A stretch of DNA of 64,000 nucleotides, taken from contig JBMNOA010000003.1 of assembly GCA_050942825.1 (NCBI GenBank), forward strand, positions 1-64,000, read 5' to 3'. The notes under the pieces were generated by a model. That model did no database searches. It saw only the letters and a program-made list of their open reading frames with translations, and was not told where the DNA came from. Within the stretch, counting starts at the first letter, position 1; every line of letters starts with the position of its first letter. Both the position numbers and the translations under genes were made by a program. Positions 25,282 through 34,066 of this stretch are shown here, in pieces. Source of the DNA: CAYRML01 sp050942825 (lineage in GTDB: Bacteria; Bacillota; Dehalobacteriia; UBA4068).

Positions 25282-26052
25282 TTAGTTTTTTAGGTAACCG
25301 GAAAGCATTTTTTCCATTTTGGTCAAGGCCTTTGCATGTAATTGGGAGACCCGAGATGCAGTAAGCCCTAGAATTACCGCGATCTCCTTAAATTTTAGTT
25401 CTTCATAATAATAAAGGGAAATTATCAGACGTTCCTTTTCATTAAGTTTGTCGATAGATTTGGCAATTATATCTCGTAATTCCTGATTACTCAAGTGCTG
25501 CTCTGGTGTTTCGGAGGTAACCTGAGGCTCTTTAATAGAGGAGATGTTTTCCTGAATCAGTTTTTCATAAGACAAGAGAGCAAAGCGTTGGGATTGTGCC
25601 ACTATATCATTATAATCGGCAAGAGAGATGCCCATATATTCGGCAACCTCGGCATCGGTAGGATCTTTATCCATCTTAGATTGTAAAAGCGTATAGGCAT
25701 TATTGATATCTAAAGATTTTTTGCGGATATCCCTTGGGACCCAATCCTGCTTTCGCAGATAGTCTATAATGGAGCCCCGGACCCGGATGGAGGCAAAAGA
25801 GTCGAATTGCACGCTTTTCGTGAGATCAAATCTTTCTATGCATTCGATCAAGGCTATAACTCCCTGATTTACTATATCCTCCAGTTCTACCCGATTCTGA
25901 TAAACAGCACTCATCCTTTTAATATTGATGGTAACAATATAAAGATATTCCATCAGAATTTGATTACGTAAAGTTTGGCTTTTGGTTTCCTGATACTTTT
26001 GCCAGGTTTTTAAGTCGACTTTATTTTCTGATAAGGCAGCCAAAATCATCAC
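25282..26052 (-). CDS. fliA: RNA polymerase sigma-28 factor
   Basis: Directs late flagellar and chemotaxis transcription. 256 residues with region 2 (LEDIVNQGVIALIECIERFDL), the WVPRDIRKK region 3 and the region 4 helix-turn-helix (LKFEIAVILGLTASRVSQLHAKAL-type, here FKEIAVILGLTASRVSQ). It sits directly after flhA, where Bacillus has flhF and flhG between them. Four matching promoters are present in the window. Confidence 0.96.
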   Translation of the reverse strand: MMILAALSENKVDLKTWQKYQETKSQTLRNQILMEYLYIVTINIKRMSAVYQNRVELEDIVNQGVIALIECIERFDLTKSVQFDSFASIRVRGSIIDYLRKQDWVPRDIRKKSLDINNAYTLLQSKMDKDPTDAEVAEYMGISLADYNDIVAQSQRFALLSYEKLIQENISSIKEPQVTSETPEQHLSNQELRDIIAKSIDKLNEKERLIISLYYYEELKFKEIAVILGLTASRVSQLHAKALTKMEKMLSGYLKN

Positions 26053-26064
26053 CTCGATTAATCT

Positions 26065-26087
26065 CCGGCTAACCTCGCGGTTACCGG
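26065..26087 (-). other. Intercistronic hairpin between flhA and fliA
   Basis: CCGG-TAACC pairs with GGTTA-CCGG around a four-base loop, with one bulged base. No T run follows, so an mRNA stability or processing role is more likely than termination. Confidence 0.5.
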
Positions 26088-26100
26088 GGATTGGAACTTT

Positions 26101-28146
26101 TTAAGCCACAGTTGCGGCAATACTACCCACCGATACTACTTTAATATTTGGTTCTATTTCGTTGAAGGAAAGAACCACTGTCTCGGAGGAGAACTGTTCT
26201 ATCAACTTGCGATAGTAAATTCTTACCACTGGAGAGGTTAGGATGATAGGAGTTTTTACCATCTCCGAGATTTTTGCTACTTCTTTCATATGTGAAGAAA
26301 CGATTTTTTGCATGGTTTCTGGCTCCATGGCCACATAAGAGCCATGGTCGGTTTTCTTAACGCTATTTAAGATGATATTTTCCAGCTCCGTATTTACGGT
26401 TATAACCTTTAAAGAGCCTTCTTCTGTGTATTTGCTAGTTATAGTACGCTTGAGGGATTGACGTACATATTCAGTAAGAATATCCAGATCCTTGACTGTA
26501 GGGGCGAATTCTCCTACCGTTTCCAAAATAGTGGTCAGATCCTTTATGGGGATCTGCTCCATCAAGAGATTGCACAGTACTTTTTGTAAGCTGCTTACGC
26601 TGATGACGGAGGGAATGAAATCATCTACTAGTGACTTATCTATTTTTCGTATATTATCCAGTAATTTATTGACTTCATGCCGAGTCAACAGTTCATGAGC
26701 ATAATTTTTAATAATTTCAGAAAGGTGGGTGATGATAACGGACAAGGGGTCAATTACCGTATAGCCGAAAATCTGTGCTTTTTCCCGATTTTCCTGATCG
26801 ACCCAGAGTGCAGGCATACCAAAGGCTGGCTCTACCGTATCGATACCTTCGATTTCCTCATTGCCTTCGATTTGGCCTACCACTAAAAAATGATCAACCA
26901 AAACCTCTCCTTGGGCCACTTTTTCCCCTTTTATTTTGATGACATACTGATTTGGTTCCAGCCCAGCGTCATCTCGCAACCGCACTGAAGGTATGACCAT
27001 ACCCATTTCGGAGGCAAATTGGCGGCGTAACATAACCACTCTGTCGATGAAGCTGCCGCCTTTGTTTTCGTCTACCAAAGGGATAAGGCTGTAGCCGAAT
27101 TCCATTTCTATAGGTTCCACATTGAGTAGAGAATAAATATTATTGATGTCCCGGAAAAACTCTGTCTCGCTGGGGGGGAGATCCTCGGAGGAGATTTCTT
27201 TTGTTTGATTTTTTTTGTTGGAGAGTCTGCGTCCCATAAAGATCAGAAAAGCACCGATTAATAGTAGAAAAGGAACGGGCATACCAGGTATAACACACAT
27301 GCCTAAAAGCACACCGCCTGTGATGGTGATAGCTATGGGATAGGCCAATAATTGGCGGGCAAGGTCAGTGCTTAAATTATTCTGGGAAGCTGCGCGAGTG
27401 ACGATGATGCCGGTAGCAGTAGAAATCAGCAAAGCCGGTATCTGGGTGACCAGACCGTCACCCACGGTGGCGATAGTATAGATTGATAAAACCTCGTCGA
27501 AGCTTCGTCCGTTTATAACTATACCAATTAGTGAGCCGCCGATGAGATTGATAAAGAGTATGATGATGGAGACAATTGCGTCGCCCTTGACAAATTTGGA
27601 TGCGCCATCCATAGCACCGTAAAAATTGGCTTCCATCTGAATATTTTCCCTACGGCTTTTGGCCATTTGTTCATTGATAAGACCTGAGTTAAGATCTGCA
27701 TCGATGGCCATCTGTTTTCCGGGCATGGCATCTAAGGTAAATCTAGCTGAAACCTCAGCCACCCTTTCCGAACCCTTGGTTATGATAATAAATTGAACTA
27801 TAACAATAATCAAAAATATGATAAATCCTACTATTGGGTCTCCACCGATCACGAATTCACCAAAAGTTTTAATCACATTGCCGGCATATCCATCATTTCC
27901 TAAAATCAGACGAGTGGAGGAAACATTGAGGGCAATTCTAAAAAGTGTGGTAATAAGTAATAAAGATGGAAAGACGGAAAATTCCAAAGTCTCTTTAATA
28001 GACATAGCAAGCAGCAATATAGTGAGTGAAAGCACTATATTTAAAATGATTATTACATCCAGCAATAAGGGGTTTAAGGGTATGATGATTAGCCCTATGA
28101 TGCATAGTATGAAAATTAATATGGTATTATCTAATAACTTTCTCAT
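26101..28146 (-). CDS. flhA: Flagellar export apparatus protein FlhA
   Basis: Core of the export gate. 681 residues: about eight transmembrane segments in the first 310 residues, including the conserved KFVKGDAIVSIIILFINLIGG-type FHIPEP region (here MDGASKFVKGDA). A large cytoplasmic domain follows that docks chaperones. It overlaps flhB by four bases. Length is normal. Confidence 0.97.
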   Translation of the reverse strand: MRKLLDNTILIFILCIIGLIIIPLNPLLLDVIIILNIVLSLTILLLAMSIKETLEFSVFPSLLLITTLFRIALNVSSTRLILGNDGYAGNVIKTFGEFVIGGDPIVGFIIFLIIVIVQFIIITKGSERVAEVSARFTLDAMPGKQMAIDADLNSGLINEQMAKSRRENIQMEANFYGAMDGASKFVKGDAIVSIIILFINLIGGSLIGIVINGRSFDEVLSIYTIATVGDGLVTQIPALLISTATGIIVTRAASQNNLSTDLARQLLAYPIAITITGGVLLGMCVIPGMPVPFLLLIGAFLIFMGRRLSNKKNQTKEISSEDLPPSETEFFRDINNIYSLLNVEPIEMEFGYSLIPLVDENKGGSFIDRVVMLRRQFASEMGMVIPSVRLRDDAGLEPNQYVIKIKGEKVAQGEVLVDHFLVVGQIEGNEEIEGIDTVEPAFGMPALWVDQENREKAQIFGYTVIDPLSVIITHLSEIIKNYAHELLTRHEVNKLLDNIRKIDKSLVDDFIPSVISVSSLQKVLCNLLMEQIPIKDLTTILETVGEFAPTVKDLDILTEYVRQSLKRTITSKYTEEGSLKVITVNTELENIILNSVKKTDHGSYVAMEPETMQKIVSSHMKEVAKISEMVKTPIILTSPVVRIYYRKLIEQFSSETVVLSFNEIEPNIKVVSVGSIAATVA

Positions 28147-29207
28147 CTATGTATAGTCCTTTTTTTGAGTTTATAAACAAATGCCAGGACTTCGGCTACT
28201 GCCTGATAGTATTGGGGAGGTATTTCCTGTCCTATTTCTACTGCCGCATAAAGGCCTCGGGCCAAAGGGGGATTCTCCGTAATTGTGATATCGTGCTTTT
28301 TTGCTTCTTCGATAATTTTCAAGGCCAGATAATCTTGTCCCTTGGCCAGAACGACGGGAGACTTGTTCTTTTTTTCATCATATTTTATAGCTACGGCAAA
28401 GTGTGTCGGGTTGCAGATGATCACATCTGCTATACGAATGCCTTGCATCATGCGGCTCATGGCCATTTTACGTTGTTTTTCTTTGATATAACCCCTAAAT
28501 TGGGGGTCACCCTCAGTTTGCTTGAATTCATCTTTGACTTCCTGTCTGCTCATCATGATCTTGCGCTCATATTCCCACCATTGATAAAGATAGTCTATTA
28601 CGCCTAGGGCCAGCATAGCTATACCGACTTTTAAACCGATATTGATGGCAGTTTCCATGAGCCAAAACAAGGCCGGGGTAATCTCCAGATCGAAAAGCCG
28701 CAAAAAATATGGCAGATTTACTTTGATTTGGCTATATACTATATAACCCACAATGATGATTTTAAGTAATGATTTAAGCAATTCCATTAAGGAACGCAGT
28801 GTGATAAGGTTTTTTAATCCTTTTATAGGATCAAGTTTAGTGAAATCTAGTTTAAGCCGCTTAAAAGAAACATTCATTTTGGTCTGGCCAAAATCAATGC
28901 CAATGCTGACAACTACTGCCACAATAAGTAAAGGTAGACTGAGGATCATAGTCTGCATGACAAAAGAATTAAGATAGATGTGTATCGTACCATCCAATCT
29001 ACTTACGCCAGCAAAGCCGCCTAAATAGTCGGTAAAAACTTTGTTTATATGAGAATAGAAAAATTCTTTCAAAAACATTAAGGTTCCAAATACCGCCAGC
29101 ACTCCCAGGGCATTGGTGATATCCTTGCTCTTGAATATATTACCCTTCTGCCGCTCGTCTTTTCTTTTCTTGGGAGTGGCTTTTTCCGTTTTATTTCCCG
29201 CTGGAAT
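28143..29207 (-). CDS. flhB: Flagellar export switch protein FlhB, with no normal start codon
   Basis: Substrate-specificity switch of the export gate. Four transmembrane segments, then a cytoplasmic domain with the self-cleaving NPTH motif intact (CNPTHFAVAI). A GTG-initiated frame at 29102 would cut off the conserved start, whereas the frame reads on upstream through KTEKATPKKRKDERQKGN, the hallmark FlhB N-terminus, to an in-frame TGA at 29216. No ATG, GTG or TTG is available there; ATT (29207) or ATA (29210) lies 9 or 6 bases after AAGGAG. A GTG in another frame (29218) runs into TAA after eight codons, so a +1 shift or an indel is the alternative. Confidence 0.88.
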   Translation of the reverse strand: MPAGNKTEKATPKKRKDERQKGNIFKSKDITNALGVLAVFGTLMFLKEFFYSHINKVFTDYLGGFAGVSRLDGTIHIYLNSFVMQTMILSLPLLIVAVVVSIGIDFGQTKMNVSFKRLKLDFTKLDPIKGLKNLITLRSLMELLKSLLKIIIVGYIVYSQIKVNLPYFLRLFDLEITPALFWLMETAINIGLKVGIAMLALGVIDYLYQWWEYERKIMMSRQEVKDEFKQTEGDPQFRGYIKEKQRKMAMSRMMQGIRIADVIICNPTHFAVAIKYDEKKNKSPVVLAKGQDYLALKIIEEAKKHDITITENPPLARGLYAAVEIGQEIPPQYYQAVAEVLAFVYKLKKRTIHR

Positions 29208-29230
29208 TATTACTCACTCCTTCATCAAGT

Positions 29231-30004
29231 TTAGCCAGACATCTGTTCTAAAACACCAATAATCTCTTTAAACATTTGATCCAGCATAGAATCGAAAAAG
29301 CCGAAGACCCCCGGCAGAACGAAAACCAGTAAAATCAGTCCTACCAGCAACTTAAGCTGCAAACCGACCATAAAAACATTGATTTGAGGAACAGTGCGCA
29401 TTAAGAGGCCCAAGCCCATTTCCGTAACTAATTCAATAGCGATAATCGGCAGTGCCAATTTTAAAGCTAAAGCAAGGATTTGGGAAAAAATCAAAGTCAG
29501 ATATTGCCAAGCCTCAGGATTGAAAAATTCCGGGCCGAGCGGGAGTATATCAAAGGAATAAAAAATAATCTTTATCAAAGTAAGGTGGCCGTTTACAACA
29601 AAAAAAGAAATGATAAAAAAAAGATTGAAGATACTGCCGGTGATAGGCATAGATACATTGCTCTGGGGATCATATATTTTACCCATACCTACCCCTAGCT
29701 GCAAATCTATAAATTCGCCTGCCATCAGCACCACGGATAAAAAAAGTTGCATGATAACTCCACAGCAAAAGCCGATAAATAGTTCTTTCAAGCAGGCTAC
29801 GATAAACATTAGGTTACTGCTAAAGCTTAGCTGTGTAAGATCCAAAGAAGCGGTGAGAATAACCGCACAGAAAAAGGCCAGTCCAATTTTAATATAGGGT
29901 GAAACGCTTCTGCGGGTAAGAAAAGGATTAAAAAGGATCATACCGGTCATCCGAGCAAAAATCATCAAAAAAATCATATATTGCTCAGAAATCATTTCCC
30001 ACAT
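29231..30004 (-). CDS. fliR: Flagellar export apparatus protein FliR
   Basis: 257 residues with six hydrophobic segments, belonging to the FliP-FliQ-FliR export gate. The ARMTGMILFNPF N-terminus and the GLLMRTVPQINVFMVGLQLKLLVGLILL segment (in two parts) are conserved. Located after fliQ and before flhB as in other Bacillota. Confidence 0.96.
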   Translation of the reverse strand: MWEMISEQYMIFLMIFARMTGMILFNPFLTRRSVSPYIKIGLAFFCAVILTASLDLTQLSFSSNLMFIVACLKELFIGFCCGVIMQLFLSVVLMAGEFIDLQLGVGMGKIYDPQSNVSMPITGSIFNLFFIISFFVVNGHLTLIKIIFYSFDILPLGPEFFNPEAWQYLTLIFSQILALALKLALPIIAIELVTEMGLGLLMRTVPQINVFMVGLQLKLLVGLILLVFVLPGVFGFFDSMLDQMFKEIIGVLEQMSG

Positions 30005-30074
30005 AGAATGTTTTATCCTTTACAAATTAATTGACAGTGTGTTACTCATTTAAGGCGTTATTACCGAAATACTA

Positions 30075-30341
30075 TTAAAATAGTGAATTCATAAATACAA
30101 AAATATTTTGCGTAAAATTAAGCATTATATTAATGATCCATGATCCTAAAAAAAGGATTATCAGCCCGGTGGCAATGATTTTGGGCACAAAAACTATGCT
30201 TTGTTCATGGATTTGTGTGGCTGCCTGTAAGACCGAAACTATCAAGCCAATAACCAAACTGATGATGAGGAAGGGGGCAGATACCATCAGCCCGGTTATA
30301 ACCGCTTCTCTGGCTATGGTCAACAAATCTCCTTGGAGCAT
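30075..30341 (-). CDS. fliQ: Flagellar export apparatus protein FliQ
   Basis: 88 residues, two transmembrane helices. The family pattern 'AREAVITGLMVSAPFLIISLVIG' is seen in pieces, then LQAATQIHEQSIVFVPKI. Part of the P5Q4R1 export gate. Confidence 0.96.
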   Translation of the reverse strand: MLQGDLLTIAREAVITGLMVSAPFLIISLVIGLIVSVLQAATQIHEQSIVFVPKIIATGLIILFLGSWIINIMLNFTQNIFVFMNSLF

Positions 30342-30362
30342 AATATAGGCCTCCTTAATGTA

Positions 30363-31112
30363 TTAATTAAAGCTCATGATCAAACTTTTTATTGTCAGTC
30401 CCCAACCGTCTACTAGCACAAATAACATAATTTTAAAAGGCAGGGAAATCATTACCGGGGGAACCATCATCATACCCATGGACATCAGTACGCTGGCTAC
30501 CACCATATCTATGACAATAAAGGGCAAGAAAATCATGAAACCAATGGTAAAGGCCCTCTTAAGCTCGCTGGTGATAAAAGCCGGAATAATAACTCGCATT
30601 TTTATTTCATCAAGAGATTGTGGCTGCTCCTCATGAGAGAGATTGAGAAAAAGTTTTAGGTCATTGTTATTGGTTTGCTTCATCATGAATTCGCGCAATG
30701 GCACGGTAGCTTTTTCGATAGCTTCTCTTTGATCTATTACTCCTTGAGTATATGGTATGTAGGCTTCTTTATTGATTTCTTCAATTACTGGGGACATAAT
30801 GAACAAACTAAGGAATAATGCCAAACCTATCAGAACCTGATTAGGAGGCGTTTGCTGCAGACCCAGGGCATTTCTGATAAAAGATAAAACAATGATTATC
30901 CTGGTGAAGGACGTCATCATGATAAGGATAGAAGGAGCTAGCGCCAGTACGGTCACCATCATTAGCAGGCGGATGCTGTCGGAGCCGCCTTCCCCCCCAC
31001 CGATATTAAGGGAAACTGAGGGAAAAATATCTCCGGAAGTGGCCCAAGCGCTAGAGGGTAAAAGTAATATTAAGGCAATTACTAAAATGAGGAATAATAA
31101 TCCCCTTTTCAT
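30363..31112 (-). CDS. fliP: Flagellar export apparatus protein FliP
   Basis: 249 residues with a cleavable signal peptide (1-24) and four transmembrane segments. Conserved segments include MMTSFTRIIIVLSFIRNALGLQQTPPNQV and FMIFLPFIVIDMVVASVLMSMGMMM, each described here only in part. Overlaps fliO by four bases. Confidence 0.97.
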   Translation of the reverse strand: MKRGLLFLILVIALILLLPSSAWATSGDIFPSVSLNIGGGEGGSDSIRLLMMVTVLALAPSILIMMTSFTRIIIVLSFIRNALGLQQTPPNQVLIGLALFLSLFIMSPVIEEINKEAYIPYTQGVIDQREAIEKATVPLREFMMKQTNNNDLKLFLNLSHEEQPQSLDEIKMRVIIPAFITSELKRAFTIGFMIFLPFIVIDMVVASVLMSMGMMMVPPVMISLPFKIMLFVLVDGWGLTIKSLIMSFN

Positions 31113-31576
31113 AGCTTGTTCCTATCGTGTTTATCATTTTTATCACGAAGGTATCCTTTTAAGAAACCCCCAAAAAAATTGCGCTTTTTAGCCAGATCTG
31201 TTTTATCTTGATGTAGACCCTTAAACAGTCCTCCAAGAGGAGGTTGTTTTTTTATCATATCCGCCAATATCTGAGAAAATTCCGCCTGATTTCTTTCTAT
31301 TACAGGCAATTCTTTTACCTGATCATGCGCTAATACGCTGATAGTTTCCACTCCCTTGGCGCTGACCGCCAAAAAGTAGATCTTGTCCGACATTTCTACC
31401 AGCACGAGACTTTTATCTTGGCCCAGAGCTACTCTTTCCATGATCTTCATATATTTGCCGCTGCAAATGCGGCGGTATTTTTTCGAAAGCCATTTGGTAC
31501 CCCAATAAGCCAGGAAAATTACTAATATTACGCCAAAAAAGGGCATTATTAAATTTGATAAAACGCTATCTGTCAT
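31109..31576 (-). CDS. fliO: Flagellar biosynthesis protein FliO
   Basis: 155 residues: one transmembrane segment (about 8-26), then the small SH3-like domain with MERVALGQDKSLVLVEMSDKIY and a charged C-terminal tail. FliO assists FliP assembly. The call rests on the family pattern and the position fliY-fliO-fliP. Confidence 0.9.
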   Translation of the reverse strand: MTDSVLSNLIMPFFGVILVIFLAYWGTKWLSKKYRRICSGKYMKIMERVALGQDKSLVLVEMSDKIYFLAVSAKGVETISVLAHDQVKELPVIERNQAEFSQILADMIKKQPPLGGLFKGLHQDKTDLAKKRNFFGGFLKGYLRDKNDKHDRNKL

Positions 31577-31604
31577 AAATGAAGCAACCTTCCTTTTGCC
31601 GGTG

Positions 31605-32789
31605 TTAATTGAGTTGTTTGGCTATATCTTTGCGGGAGAGGATTTCGGTAATCCTGATGCCGAAATTATCATCGATAACCACGATATCCCCTTTGGCTAT
31701 CAACTGTCCGTTAATTATGATATCAGCAGGGTCTCCCGCTTGCCTGTCCAGCTCTATGATGGAGCCATGGCGGATTTCAAGGATATTTTTTACCGGCAGT
31801 CTTGTTTTGCCGATTTCCACAGATACTTCCAGGGGTACACCCATAATGAGATTAAAATTATCCTGATTATCATCGGGCGATTCTGGTTCTTTTTCTTCAT
31901 CGAAATTAGTCGGCTTGAACATTTGTACGCTTACGGGTTGCTGAGCCGCCGCCCGAGAAGAGTTGTAGTTCCCGGGACGATTTACATCTATTCCCGGAGT
32001 TGCTGCATGCTCTAATGACTGTTCTGGAGGTGACTGGGGAGAGGCGGGCTCCATAGTTGCCGTAATTTGTGAAGATGAACTGGGGGGTGGAGGTAGTTCT
32101 TGGGTAGAAGAAGGTTCGGTAGGAAGGTTGTCATTCTGGGAGATATCATCTATAAAGTTCATTACATTGGCCACCAGTTCTTTAGTAAAATCGATGGGCA
32201 TTAAAGTCACGAACTCGCTGTCGAGGATTCCCTCTACCTGCAAAACAAACATCACGGATACAACATATTCATGATGATTACCCTTTTCAATTATTTGCTT
32301 GATGTTATTAGGTTCAAATTGTTCTGGTGTAGAGATGTTGATTTTTTTGCCAAAAAAGCTGGCCAGCGCAGTACTTGAGGCTCCCATCATCTGATTCATA
32401 ATCTCACTGATGGCGCTGATTTGAATCTCATCCAGCTCACTTTCTGTGCCGTCTCCAACTTCGCCATTAATCAGCAGATTAACGATAGTTCTGATATCGC
32501 GCCGCTTCATTACCATGAAATTAGAGCCGTTTAAGCCTTCGATGTATTTAATTTCTATACCTATGGCCGGTTCGAAGTTTGAGATTTCCAGCTCAGTGGA
32601 TTTTACTATCGAAACCCTGGGCGTAGTTATGGTTACCCTCTGATTTAAGAGGGTAGATACAGCAGTAGCAGCTGAACCCATGCTAATATTAAGTATCTCG
32701 CCAATCGTATCGCTTTCAATACTGCTCAAGCTCAATGGCATCGTGTTAATAAATTCAGCTTTCTGATCTGTTATTTCAATGTCTACCAT
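31605..32789 (-). CDS. fliY: Flagellar motor switch phosphatase FliY (CheC-like plus FliN domain)
   Basis: 394 residues. N-terminal CheC-like domain with two intact phosphatase motifs (IGEILNISMG and ISEIMNQMMG, each with E-x-x-N), a proline/serine-rich linker (about 225-310), and a C-terminal SpoA/FliN domain (MGVPLEVSVEIGKTRLPVK, HGSIIELDR). It should be both a C-ring component and the CheY-P phosphatase. No separate fliN, cheC or cheZ is present. ATG at 32789 has AAAGGGG upstream. Confidence 0.95.
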   Translation of the reverse strand: MVDIEITDQKAEFINTMPLSLSSIESDTIGEILNISMGSAATAVSTLLNQRVTITTPRVSIVKSTELEISNFEPAIGIEIKYIEGLNGSNFMVMKRRDIRTIVNLLINGEVGDGTESELDEIQISAISEIMNQMMGASSTALASFFGKKINISTPEQFEPNNIKQIIEKGNHHEYVVSVMFVLQVEGILDSEFVTLMPIDFTKELVANVMNFIDDISQNDNLPTEPSSTQELPPPPSSSSQITATMEPASPQSPPEQSLEHAATPGIDVNRPGNYNSSRAAAQQPVSVQMFKPTNFDEEKEPESPDDNQDNFNLIMGVPLEVSVEIGKTRLPVKNILEIRHGSIIELDRQAGDPADIIINGQLIAKGDIVVIDDNFGIRITEILSRKDIAKQLN

Positions 32790-32805
32790 TAGAACAGCCC
32801 CTTTT

Positions 32806-33774
32806 TTACACAATTTTACTTATTTTAACAACCTTTTTGTTTTTTCTTATACCGGGTATACCGTAAAACCAGGCTTTGTCACAGATATTTATTTTGATCT
32901 CGCTTCCTACGGTTTGGTCAAATTTAATCACATCACCGATTTGCAGATTCAAAATATCATTGAGGGTAAGTGTTGTTTCCCCGAAAATTGCATTAGCCTC
33001 CAGTGGAGCAGATTTTACATGTGTGATCATGGTATCTTTCATTTCTTCTTCATATTTACTATCACTGCTTCTTTTGGCAGTATATTTGTTTTGAATCAAT
33101 TGTTCTATAATGGCTTCCAGCTTGATGCAGGGTAGGCAGAAGGTAATGGTTCCTTTAGCGTTTTCTATGCTTACATCCATCACAATGATGACCACGATTT
33201 CATCCATAGCCATCGCTTGAACTAGTCGGGCATTGCTTTCAATCTCTTTCAAGGTGCATTTTACATTCATCTGGCTGGGCCAAGCATCTGTTGAGGCTAT
33301 AGCTATTTGGTTAAATATCCGCTCCAAGAGAGAAATCTCGATTTCTGTAAATTCTCTGTTGGGTGGTGTGCCTTCCCCACTGCCTCCTAAAAGCCTTTCC
33401 AGCAAAGAGAAAGAAATGCTGTTCGAAAGATCTACCAACACCTCGCCCTCCAATGGCGGATGATCGAATACTCCGATGAGAATGGAATCGGGCAGGGCAT
33501 TATTGTATTCATAGTAGGGAAGTTCCTCTACAGAAGCGATATTAATTTCACAAAAAGCCCGGAGGATGCCGGAAAAATATGAGGAAAGGTATCTGGCAAA
33601 GTTTTCATATATCCCCATCAGTACCTTGGTTTGTTCTTTAGAAAACTTTTTAGGACTTTTGAAATCATAAACCTTGACTTTGTTTTTGTTTTCCTCAATA
33701 TGTAAATCAACGCTGCCGGCAGAAAAGCTGTCTAATATAGCATCTATTTCGCTTTGTGACAAAACATCCGACAT
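32806..33774 (-). CDS. fliM: Flagellar motor switch protein FliM
   Basis: C-ring protein that binds CheY-P. 322 residues: the N-terminal LSQSEIDAIL helix that takes CheY-P, a central CheC-like domain, and a C-terminal FliN-like domain (LTLNDILNLQIGDVIKFD). AAGAAGGATG upstream of the ATG. It is directly preceded by flbD; fliL, usual at this point, is absent. Confidence 0.96.
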   Translation of the reverse strand: MSDVLSQSEIDAILDSFSAGSVDLHIEENKNKVKVYDFKSPKKFSKEQTKVLMGIYENFARYLSSYFSGILRAFCEINIASVEELPYYEYNNALPDSILIGVFDHPPLEGEVLVDLSNSISFSLLERLLGGSGEGTPPNREFTEIEISLLERIFNQIAIASTDAWPSQMNVKCTLKEIESNARLVQAMAMDEIVVIIVMDVSIENAKGTITFCLPCIKLEAIIEQLIQNKYTAKRSSDSKYEEEMKDTMITHVKSAPLEANAIFGETTLTLNDILNLQIGDVIKFDQTVGSEIKINICDKAWFYGIPGIRKNKKVVKISKIV

Positions 33775-33807
33775 AGAACATCCTTCTTCCTTTCCTTTTG
33801 TTTGTGC

Positions 33808-34008
33808 TTATGATAATTTTTTGCCAAAGGTATTTATGTTCATATAATAATCAGTCATAATTTTGCTTACTTCTTCTGCGCTTTCCATTACATAATACTT
33901 TCTGCCGCTGAGCATGGAAATAAGGGTGTCCGGAGTTTTTTCTGCAATTTCGACTAGATTAGGGTTAATGAAGATATCTTCATTATTCATTTTGGTCAAT
34001 TTTATCAT
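33808..34008 (-). CDS. flbD: Flagellar FlbD family protein (SwrD-like)
   Basis: 66 residues with the family pattern IKLTKMN(N), the ...FINPNLVEIAEKTPDTLISMLSGRKYYVMESAEEV core in parts. In Bacillus the homologue SwrD raises motor power. Lies between flgE and fliM. Confidence 0.9.
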   Translation of the reverse strand: MIKLTKMNNEDIFINPNLVEIAEKTPDTLISMLSGRKYYVMESAEEVSKIMTDYYMNINTFGKKLS

Positions 34009-34029
34009 TGTCCGGTTCCTTTCTTGTAT

Positions 34030-34052
34030 GGGGCCGCAGAGACTACGGCCCC
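34030..34052 (-). other. Intercistronic hairpin between flgE and flbD
   Basis: A 7-bp GC-rich stem GGGGCCG/CGGCCCC with a 9-base loop and no T run. It may mark an mRNA processing or stability site, separating the abundant hook protein from downstream genes. Confidence 0.5.
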
Positions 34053-34066
34053 TGTTAACAGCTTAT

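Noticed and set aside
28149..28607. A 152-codon plus-strand frame opposite flhB
   Set aside because: It mirrors the conserved flhB codons and shows no independent coding signal.
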